Assembly (NCBI GenBank): GCA_026874595.1
Contig: JAPPUL010000069.1
Coordinates: 1,550,001 to 1,614,000 of the forward strand
Source: Sipunculus nudus
Lineage: Eukaryota; Annelida; Sipuncula; Golfingiida; Sipunculidae
DNA: 64,000 nt
Direction of reading: 5' to 3'
The notes under the pieces are model-generated. The model worked only from the letters and a program-made list of their open reading frames with translations, was not told where the DNA came from and did not search any database. Positions 54,737 to 62,022 of the stretch are shown here, one piece after another. Numbering within the stretch: position 1 is the stretch's first letter; each line of letters starts with the position of its first letter. Position numbers and translations under genes: made by a program.

Positions 54737-55615
54737 ATGGATCAAGCAGAAGCGTTATTAAAGCTAATGAAGGAAGGGAAAAAGGAACTGGGGCAAAAGT
54801 CGCCACGGTTTATAGCGATAGCAAGCGGTAAGGGAGGTGTAGGCAAGACAAATGTATCAACAAACGTGGCGATAGGGATGGCGCAGATGGGACAAGAGGT
54901 AGTGGTAATGGATGCAGATTTAGGTCTTGCAAATGTAAATATAATGCTTGGAGTGATACCAAAATATAACTTATATAACGTACTTCGCGGACAAAAGAAG
55001 ATCCACGAAGTATTAATAAAGACTGAAGATGGAATAAGCATAATAGCGGGGGCATCAGGCTTTAGTCAGCTTGCGAATTTAGATTCAGATCAAAAGCTTG
55101 CGTTTATAAAAGAGCTTGGTTCATTAAGGTTTGCAGATGTAATATTCGTGGATACAGGAGCAGGCGTGTCAGACAACGTATTAAGTTTTGTATTGGCGGC
55201 AGATGAAATAATAATAGTAACGACTCCAGAGCCAACGGCAATAACAGATGCATATGGGATAATAAAGACGATAGCCTCACAGAAGGAGAGAGTAAAGATA
55301 AAGCTAATAATAAATCGAGTACATAGTTCAGTAGAAGGTAACCGGGTAGCAAATCGAATAACGGATATAGCAAGTCAGTTTCTTGATGTAGTTATAGAGA
55401 ATTTAGGATATATATACGAAGATGCAGTAGTGCCAAAGGCAGTGATAAAGCAAAGGCCATTTTATGTGATAGAGCCTAATAGCAAGGCGTCAAAATGCAT
55501 AAGAGAGATAACAAAAAAGCTTATGCATGAGACAAAAAAAGTAGAGAGTAAAGGGATGACGTCGTTTTTGTATAACTTTTTCAAGGGTAATAAAATAAAT
55601 AAGACAGGAGACTAG
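54737..55615 (+). CDS. flhG: Flagellar number ATPase FlhG (FleN/YlxH)
   Basis: 292 residues, a MinD-like ATPase. The deviant Walker A SGKGGVGKTNVSTNVA is at 31-46, with VVVMDADLGLANVNIMLG and TTPEPTAITDAYGIIK. It limits flagellar number and activates FlhF's GTPase through its N-terminal LLKLMKEGKK-type helix. The C-terminal basic helix may bind membrane. Confidence 0.94.
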   Translation: MDQAEALLKLMKEGKKELGQKSPRFIAIASGKGGVGKTNVSTNVAIGMAQMGQEVVVMDADLGLANVNIMLGVIPKYNLYNVLRGQKKIHEVLIKTEDGISIIAGASGFSQLANLDSDQKLAFIKELGSLRFADVIFVDTGAGVSDNVLSFVLAADEIIIVTTPEPTAITDAYGIIKTIASQKERVKIKLIINRVHSSVEGNRVANRITDIASQFLDVVIENLGYIYEDAVVPKAVIKQRPFYVIEPNSKASKCIREITKKLMHETKKVESKGMTSFLYNFFKGNKINKTGD

Positions 55616-55675
55616 GGTATAATGGGGCTAAATTGTTTAAATTTTATATGTGTTTATATATAAGGAAGGACTAAT

Positions 55676-56437
55676 ATGTCTGAAAAAGAGAATCGAAGAG
55701 AGCCACAAGAGCTTAATAAAGCAGATGAAGGAGAGCAAGGGGGCATATTGGGGGAGGGTAGAGGAGAGGCTGTTGATTATAGTATGAGTGAAGATGCCGA
55801 TGAGAGTAGAGATATAGGTAGGGATATAGATAGAAAAGATATCGATGTAGAAAAAGATAAAGGAGATAAAGGAGCAGATAAATCTTCAGATATCTTAGAT
55901 GAGGATGCTGATATTGCAGGGGTAGAAAATAATATATTAGCTAAAGAGAAAATGTCCGTTGAAGATAGATATAATAAGTTGAAAAGCGAGCATCCTCACA
56001 TGGTGCGTATAGGCTTATGGTTTGGCAGCATTGCGTCTTTATTATCGTTTATGATAGGCTTTATAAGCGGGATAGAGCTTTGGACGATAGTAATAAGGTT
56101 TTTGTTGGTGTTTATGTTTTTCTTTATATTTGGGGTAGTAGTATATCTTTTGTTAAAATCTCTAATACCGGAGATATTTGAATTAGTAGATGGTGGAAAG
56201 GGAGGGAGTAGTAGTATGCTTTTGGAGGAGGGAGAGGATTTAGGGGGTTCAATAGATTATACAATTGATGAAGGGAGCGATGATATTGTAGGGGGAGTAG
56301 AATCACAAGAAGATTTTAAAATTAGAGAAGGAAGAGGTTTAGATATAAGTTCTGGCTCAAAACGAGAAGATATGCTAATACCGGATGATCCGGAGTTATT
56401 GGCAAAAGCAGTAAAGACGGCAATGAATGATGAGTAA
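55676..56437 (+). CDS. Unknown membrane protein between flhG and the flagellar sigma factor
   Basis: 253 residues. A highly acidic, probably disordered N-terminus (1-100) is followed by two hydrophobic segments (about 117-137 and 142-165) and an acidic C-terminus ending DPELLAKAVKTAMNDE. No catalytic motif is seen. A gene of this kind occupies the same slot in Treponema (recalled, not verified), so it may be a motility component or sigma-factor partner. AAGGAAGG lies upstream of the ATG. Its stop is in a tandem duplication (56429-56467). Confidence 0.75.
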   Translation: MSEKENRREPQELNKADEGEQGGILGEGRGEAVDYSMSEDADESRDIGRDIDRKDIDVEKDKGDKGADKSSDILDEDADIAGVENNILAKEKMSVEDRYNKLKSEHPHMVRIGLWFGSIASLLSFMIGFISGIELWTIVIRFLLVFMFFFIFGVVVYLLLKSLIPEIFELVDGGKGGSSSMLLEEGEDLGGSIDYTIDEGSDDIVGGVESQEDFKIREGRGLDISSGSKREDMLIPDDPELLAKAVKTAMNDE

Positions 56438-56467
56438 AAGGGGATGAGTAAAGGGGATGAGTAAAAG
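56429..56467 (+). repeat. 13-bp tandem duplication across a stop codon
   Basis: GATGAGTAAAAGG is repeated three times with single-base length changes. The first copy holds the stop codon TAA (56435-56437) of the preceding gene. Confidence 0.85.
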
Positions 56468-56565
56468 CGAAGGCACCTTATTCAGTGTTATTGGTAATGG
56501 CAAGAGTGAGGATAGAAGATATAGAAAGAAGATTTGTTAGACTGGTAAAATAGGGGGATAAATCA

Positions 56566-57345
56566 GTGATACAAAATAAGTCTGAGGAAGTATTGTGGGC
56601 GGAGTATAAGAGTACAAAGGAGGGCTGGATAAGGGAAGCATTTATAGTACAATATGCACCTTTAGTAAAGTATGTAGCGGGCAAGATAGCAATGGGGATG
56701 CCTCAGAATATAGAATTTGGCGATTTGGTAGGATATGGAACATTTGGATTATTAGATGCGATAGAGAAGTTTGACCCATCCCGTAATATAAAGTTCAAGA
56801 CATACGCAGTAACGCGGATAAGAGGGGCAATATACGATGAGCTTAGGTCAATAGATTGGGTGCCGCGGTCAATAAGACAAAAGGCAAAAGAGATAGAACT
56901 AATCGTTGGGAATCTGGAGAACAAATTAGGCAGACCAGTAACTGATGAGGAGATAGCGGAGCAATTGGGAGTACCGCTTGATGATTTTCATCAGACATTG
57001 GTGAAGATATGCGGGGCATCATTAATATCGATAAATGATGCATGGTCGTTAGGAGATGATAATGACAAGTTATCAATAGTGGAAACAATAGAAAGTCCAA
57101 AGTCCCTAAATCCGGATGTAATGGTAGAAAAGGAAGAGATAAAGGATTTAATAGTAAAGATAATAGAGGACCTCCCGGACAAAGAGAAAAAGGTATTAAT
57201 ATTATATTATTATGAAGATTTAACGTTGAAAGAGATAGGAGAGATATTGAGTGTAACAGAATCTCGAGTATCACAATTACATACTAAGGCAATAATAAGA
57301 TTAAAAAGCAAGTTAAATCATATAAGAGCGAGCTTACAGGCATAA
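56566..57345 (+). CDS. fliA: RNA polymerase sigma factor, FliA/WhiG type
   Basis: 259 residues. Region 2 is [52 protein letters not shown] (about 45-97). Region 3 includes [18 protein letters not shown]. Region 4 is [46 protein letters not shown] (about 203-248). It directs transcription of late flagellar and chemotaxis genes, none of which is in the window. It starts with GTG at 56566, after AGGGGG. An anti-sigma factor (FlgM) was not recognised nearby. Confidence 0.95.
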   Translation: MIQNKSEEVLWAEYKSTKEGWIREAFIVQYAPLVKYVAGKIAMGMPQNIEFGDLVGYGTFGLLDAIEKFDPSRNIKFKTYAVTRIRGAIYDELRSIDWVPRSIRQKAKEIELIVGNLENKLGRPVTDEEIAEQLGVPLDDFHQTLVKICGASLISINDAWSLGDDNDKLSIVETIESPKSLNPDVMVEKEEIKDLIVKIIEDLPDKEKKVLILYYYEDLTLKEIGEILSVTESRVSQLHTKAIIRLKSKLNHIRASLQA

Positions 57346-57387
57346 TTATATTTTTGTAGACAAGGTATAAGGTGGGGGTCAAAAAAG

Positions 57388-59391
57388 ATGGCATCTATAG
57401 ATGATTTGAAGAGTAAGCTTACAGTAGAGAGAGAGCAAGAGGAGCTAGAGTTTAAAGGAGAGAGGATGGAAGATGTACTTGAGGAGGCATCGGGCTATTT
57501 TGGAGAGGAGATAATAAATCTTGATTATGATGTTATAGAGAAGCCCCGCAAGGGCATATTGGGTTTACTAAAAAGGCCTTATAAAGTTAAAGTATGGGTG
57601 AGCACTACAAAAGAAGCTGAAGAGGTGGTTAAGGGGCTTGGGATTGATAAAGATGTTTCTAAAGACATTAAAGGTGTTGCCTCTTCTCAGATAGGAGATG
57701 TAGGGCATGAGGGTTATGATATTGTTTTGGGAGAGAGTATAGAAGAAGGATTAGTTAAGAGTAAAGAAGTTAAGAAGCCGTTAGGATTTATTATAACGGT
57801 AAAGCGTGAAGGGATATTGTTGAATGTGGATATAGGAGCAAAGGGGGTAACGGAAGGTCTTATTAAAGAGGAGCTATCAAAACGTAATATAAAAGAGTAT
57901 GAAATAAAAGAGGTAAGAGCATCACTAAAGAGCTCAAGAGGTAAAGCTGTAAAGATAGGCGAGTGGAAAGAGAACAAAGATTTTGATAGTAAAGCGACGC
58001 TAACAATATCCCAAGACAAACAAAAGGCCTACATAAATGTGCGAGCGCCCTTGCTTGCAGGCCGTGAGCTTGAAAAGGAAGAGATATACAAGCTTTTAGA
58101 GGAACATGGAGTAAGCTATGGGCTAAAAGATGATAGGATAGAGGAGATATTGCGAGAGGGGCTTTATAATCAGTTGGTGGTTGTAGCGGAAGGGCAAGCA
58201 GCAAAACATGGTAGTAACGCACGTATAGAGTATAAGTTCAAGACAGAGCAAGAGGGGTATAGTTTTGTTGAGCATGAGCGAACAGGGAAAGTAGATTATA
58301 AAAAGCTTGACTTACTAGAAAACGTAGTAGCAGGTCAAGTTCTAGCAGTAAAGGTACCATTAGAACGAGGTGAGAAAGGGAAGACAGTATTTAATGAGGA
58401 TATAGAATGTAAAGATGGAGCAGATATAGAGCTTGAGATAGGAGAGAATGTAAGTTACTCAGGAGACATGTTAACAGTAAGAGCAGACATATCAGGGCGT
58501 GTGGTATTGAAAGGAGGAGTTATATCCGTAGAAGAAGTGTATTATGTAGAAAAAGATGTAGATTTGACAACAGGGAATATAGTATTTCTGGGCACAGTAA
58601 TAGTAAAAGGTAGTGTAAGAGATGGATTTAGTGTAAAGGCAGCTGGGAATATAGAAGTTAGTGGAAGTGTAGGGAGTTCAGATCTTGAGGCAGATGGAGA
58701 GATAATAGTCTCGCAAGGAATATTAGGAAAGGATAGAGGTTCTATAAAAGCAGGGAGCAATGTATTTGCAAAATTTATAGAGAATGCCCGTGTATATGCA
58801 GGAAACGATGTAATAGTTAAGGAGGAGATATTACATAGTAATGTAGATGGGTGTGGAAGGGTTATATGCAGTGGTAAGAAGGGAGCGATAGTGGGAGGGC
58901 AAATACGTGCGGGTTATACGATAAATGCTAAAACGCTTGGGTCTCCTGCGTATACGCAGACAAATCTTGAAGCAGGGCTTGACCCAAAATCTAAAGATAA
59001 GCTTCTAAATCTAGAAGAAGAGTTAGATAATACAAATAAGCAGCTTGAGAAGGTAGTACTAAACATAGAAACTTTAACAAAACGCAAAGCAATAAATGCC
59101 TTAAACGAGGGTGGAGATATAATGTTAAATCGGCTTGATAATGCAAGACATGAACTTGAACTTCAATTAGAAGAAATAAAAGAAGACATAGAAGAGCTAA
59201 CAGACTACCTATCGGGGTTCCCAAATCACGGTAAGATATCAGGCCGTGTTACAATACATCCTGGAGTATATGTAAATATAAAGAATGCGACATTGTTAGT
59301 AAGGAACGAGTTTAAACATATAACATTTGTAAATGAGAATGATTTAATAAAGCCGATAAAGTACGAAGCTGTAGAAGGAGAAGAGAGCTAG
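57388..59391 (+). CDS. FapA/DUF342 family protein with N-terminal Jag_N-like domain
   Basis: 667 residues. The N-terminal ~75 residues, with LDYDVIEKPRKGILGLLKRPYKVKVWV, match the Jag_N fold, like the start of Jag at 11437. The bulk is DUF342: a beta region (about 170-330) and a right-handed beta-helix (about 345-530) with repeated 'GNIEVSGSV / GSIKAGSNV / GNDVIVKEEI' turns. A coiled coil (about 535-610) and a short C-terminal strand region follow. DUF342/FapA proteins are cytoplasmic, polymer-forming or cell-size-linked, and often next to motility genes; the mechanism is unclear. ATG has GGTGGGGG upstream. Confidence 0.85.
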   Translation: MASIDDLKSKLTVEREQEELEFKGERMEDVLEEASGYFGEEIINLDYDVIEKPRKGILGLLKRPYKVKVWVSTTKEAEEVVKGLGIDKDVSKDIKGVASSQIGDVGHEGYDIVLGESIEEGLVKSKEVKKPLGFIITVKREGILLNVDIGAKGVTEGLIKEELSKRNIKEYEIKEVRASLKSSRGKAVKIGEWKENKDFDSKATLTISQDKQKAYINVRAPLLAGRELEKEEIYKLLEEHGVSYGLKDDRIEEILREGLYNQLVVVAEGQAAKHGSNARIEYKFKTEQEGYSFVEHERTGKVDYKKLDLLENVVAGQVLAVKVPLERGEKGKTVFNEDIECKDGADIELEIGENVSYSGDMLTVRADISGRVVLKGGVISVEEVYYVEKDVDLTTGNIVFLGTVIVKGSVRDGFSVKAAGNIEVSGSVGSSDLEADGEIIVSQGILGKDRGSIKAGSNVFAKFIENARVYAGNDVIVKEEILHSNVDGCGRVICSGKKGAIVGGQIRAGYTINAKTLGSPAYTQTNLEAGLDPKSKDKLLNLEEELDNTNKQLEKVVLNIETLTKRKAINALNEGGDIMLNRLDNARHELELQLEEIKEDIEELTDYLSGFPNHGKISGRVTIHPGVYVNIKNATLLVRNEFKHITFVNENDLIKPIKYEAVEGEES

Positions 59392-59426
59392 ATGGTTTTT
59401 AGTAATATAATTAATGGAGAGCTAAA

Positions 59427-60146
59427 GTGATAGTTGGGATATTATTTGTAATGATAGTAATAAACTTTGCAATAACGATAACTTTATATATAAGATATGC
59501 GAGTATGAAGCGAGAGCGAGCAGAATATGACGTAAGGGATGAGATAAACGAGGTAATATCAAAATTTAATAAAGGAGCAGATAGAAACATAGGGATATTG
59601 GAAGATAGGATAAAGAAGGCTGAGGATATTGTAAAGAGACAAGAACTTTTAGCAAGTCAAGGCCTTGAGAATACGAATATATTAGATGTTAAATACAATC
59701 AACAAATAAAGCGACCGATAAAGCCGCCTAAAGAAGATGTAGAGCTTGGCAAGAGACTTCTTAGGGATGTAAAACGTGCAAAGGGGCGCCAAACAGATAG
59801 GGGGCAAGGAAGAGGTTTACAAGAAGGGAAAGTCGGTATGAGGTCGTATATAGAAAAGGCATATTTAACTAATCATAAATCTCTTTCTCCAAAAGACGAT
59901 TCTGAAGAAATATTGGTAGAGCCTAAAAATCTTGGTAAATCAAGAGAATATAAAAATCGCCAAGCACAAGACACACTATCTTCTGAGGAGTATTATAATA
60001 ATGCTAGCAATGCAAAGAAAGCTAATATGATAGCCAAATGCATAGGAGAGGGGAAAACTCATAAGGAGATAGCAAACGAGCTTGGGCTAAGTCTTGGGGA
60101 GATACAGCTTTTCACAAAACTAATAAGACAAAAGATATTAGGCTAA
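59427..60146 (+). CDS. Membrane-anchored protein with C-terminal helix-turn-helix, unknown function
   Basis: 239 residues starting with GTG (GGAGAG eight bases upstream). An N-terminal membrane helix (about 2-24) is followed by a short coiled coil (about 30-75), a charged low-complexity middle and a C-terminal helix-turn-helix: ANMIAKCIGEGKTHKEIANELGLSLGEIQLFTKLIR (about 200-236). The arrangement suggests a membrane-tethered DNA-binding or signalling protein. It follows the FapA-like gene by 35 bases and probably ends the motility transcript. The target is unknown. Confidence 0.75.
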   Translation: MIVGILFVMIVINFAITITLYIRYASMKRERAEYDVRDEINEVISKFNKGADRNIGILEDRIKKAEDIVKRQELLASQGLENTNILDVKYNQQIKRPIKPPKEDVELGKRLLRDVKRAKGRQTDRGQGRGLQEGKVGMRSYIEKAYLTNHKSLSPKDDSEEILVEPKNLGKSREYKNRQAQDTLSSEEYYNNASNAKKANMIAKCIGEGKTHKEIANELGLSLGEIQLFTKLIRQKILG

Positions 60147-60159
60147 TGTTAAGTATTTT

Positions 60160-60762
60160 ATGCAGAGTGTTAATTTATTAGATACAAATGTAGAAAGTGT
60201 AGTAAATAACTGTATTGAGGCGCTAGAAGAAGGGAAAGTAATAGTTATTCCAACAGATACAATATATGGCCTATCGTCAGACTACTTTAATAAAGCCGCA
60301 AGAGATAAGATATCTATTATAAAGTCTCGTCCATTGACTAAAAGCTATATAATTCTTGTAGAAGATATAGCTGCCCTGCTTAAGGTCTCAAAACAAGTCA
60401 TATCAAAAGAAATACAGGATTTATTACCAGCACCACTTACACTAGTTATTGAAAATGCCTATTCTAATTTATATAATGAAAAGACAATAGCAGTTAGAAT
60501 ACCAAGCAATTCATTTTTGACTGAACTTTTAAGAGAGTTTGGCAAACCGATAATATCAACAAGTTTCAATTATAATCGAGAAAGTATAAAGGAAGCGGCA
60601 GAAGAGGATTATGCAGGACAAATTGATTTATGCGTGATAAAGGATGATATTCGTCTACAAGAAGGGAAAGCCTCAACAATATTAGACATATCAAAAAGGC
60701 CATATAAAATACTAAGGCAAGGCAAGTACCAAGTCCCACAGAAGCTACTAAAGTCAGATTAA
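60160..60762 (+). CDS. Sua5/YciO/YrdC-family protein (threonylcarbamoyl-AMP synthase)
   Basis: 200 residues, a single YrdC domain. GKVIVIPTDTIYGLSSDYF (about 29-47), KSRPLTKSYIILVED, PAPLTLVIEN and TIAVRIPSNSFLTELLREFGKPIISTSFN match the family. The enzyme makes threonylcarbamoyl-AMP for tRNA t6A37 modification; YciO homologues are less certain. Start ATG 60160 lies 13 bases after the preceding gene. Its last 9 bases overlap hemW on the other strand. Confidence 0.88.
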   Translation: MQSVNLLDTNVESVVNNCIEALEEGKVIVIPTDTIYGLSSDYFNKAARDKISIIKSRPLTKSYIILVEDIAALLKVSKQVISKEIQDLLPAPLTLVIENAYSNLYNEKTIAVRIPSNSFLTELLREFGKPIISTSFNYNRESIKEAAEEDYAGQIDLCVIKDDIRLQEGKASTILDISKRPYKILRQGKYQVPQKLLKSD

Positions 60763-61923
60763 AGCAATAATAACTTGATTTAATAGTATTTTCCCTCTAG
60801 GTGTTGCTTTTATATTTAAACCATCATGAGAGAGGGTCAGTAGATTATTCTCAACTAAACTATAAACTTTCTTTTTAAAATCGGGATACCAAGATGAATC
60901 AGTATGTTTTTTAGATAAATTAATTCCTTTTGAAGTCCTAAGAGATAGCATAATCATTTCTTTTAATATGGTATCAGGTTTAAGTCTTTTGGAATTAGCG
61001 ACGGGTAATTTATTATTTTGAAGAAGGGAATTGATATAATTTTTAATATCAGCTGTATTGGTATATCTAACATTATGAATGGTGCCAACAGCAGAGGGGC
61101 CGATACCTATATAATTTTTTTGTTCCCAATAAGAGGAGTTATGAATAGATTTGTGTCCGTATTTGGCGAAATTAGAGACTTCGTAAGAATGATAGTTATT
61201 TTTGTTGGTATAAAATTGGGTAAAAAGATATTGTTTAATGAGTGAGATTTCGGATGGAGTAGACAAATCAAATAGTTTTATATTTTTATTAAGATGCTTA
61301 TTAAAAGTTAGTTCATAAATGGACAAATGGTCGGGCTGTTCTTTTATAATATCGATTAAATCGTTTTTATATTGTTTAAAAGTTTGTGAAGGCAGTCCAT
61401 AAATGAGGTCGATATTAACAGATCTGAAGTTTATGGTTCTAATAAGGTTATACTTTTGAATAATTTCTTTTCTGTTAGTATTTCTCCCGATAATATTTAA
61501 GATGTTATCTTGGAGGGACTGACAACCTAGGCTAATTCTATTAATATTAAAATCTTTGTATAAAATAAGTTTGTCTTTACAGATGCAGTTAGGATTGCAT
61601 TCGATGGTGAATTCGGGGAGGGAGTTTTTGTTAGGTGTAATAAAAGCGTTATTGATGGCAGATAAAATATCTTTGATAAAAGGGATAGGAAGTAAAGAAG
61701 GAGTGCCGCCGCCGATATAAACGGATTTAAGTTTTATGTTGGGATATTGTTGTTTATAGAGGACAATTTCTTTAATAATGGCTTTAGTAAATGCAGAGAA
61801 GGTATTGTTAATATTATAATTTTTGGAATTGTTTAGAGTAAAGAAGTCGCAATAGATACATTTGGTATCACAAAAAGGGATATGAATGTATAAAGCGGGA
61901 ATATTATTTTTATAATTGGTCAT
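60754..61923 (-). CDS. hemW: Radical SAM haem chaperone HemW (coproporphyrinogen-dehydrogenase-like)
   Basis: About 389 residues from ATG 61923, which places YIHIPFCDTKCIYCDFF near the N-terminus as in the family. The Cys-x3-Cys-x2-Cys cluster binds the 4Fe-4S centre. SVYIGGGTPSLLP, RISLGCQSLQDNILNIIGR and IDLIYGLPSQT are the other radical SAM motifs, and GIGPSAVGT lies in the HemW C-terminal part. The frame is open to 62049, but the extra 42 residues are hydrophobic, without homology, and overlap the next gene. HemW moves haem to target proteins. It converges on the Sua5 gene and diverges from malQ. Confidence 0.9.
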   Translation of the reverse strand: MTNYKNNIPALYIHIPFCDTKCIYCDFFTLNNSKNYNINNTFSAFTKAIIKEIVLYKQQYPNIKLKSVYIGGGTPSLLPIPFIKDILSAINNAFITPNKNSLPEFTIECNPNCICKDKLILYKDFNINRISLGCQSLQDNILNIIGRNTNRKEIIQKYNLIRTINFRSVNIDLIYGLPSQTFKQYKNDLIDIIKEQPDHLSIYELTFNKHLNKNIKLFDLSTPSEISLIKQYLFTQFYTNKNNYHSYEVSNFAKYGHKSIHNSSYWEQKNYIGIGPSAVGTIHNVRYTNTADIKNYINSLLQNNKLPVANSKRLKPDTILKEMIMLSLRTSKGINLSKKHTDSSWYPDFKKKVYSLVENNLLTLSHDGLNIKATPRGKILLNQVIIALI

Positions 61924-62022
61924 AAATGGGCAACACTTTTTTTTAGATGGTATTTTATAAATTAGTATTAATAGATTATAAAATATAAAGGAAAGATGAA
62001 TATAAAGCAAAGGCATTAAGAA

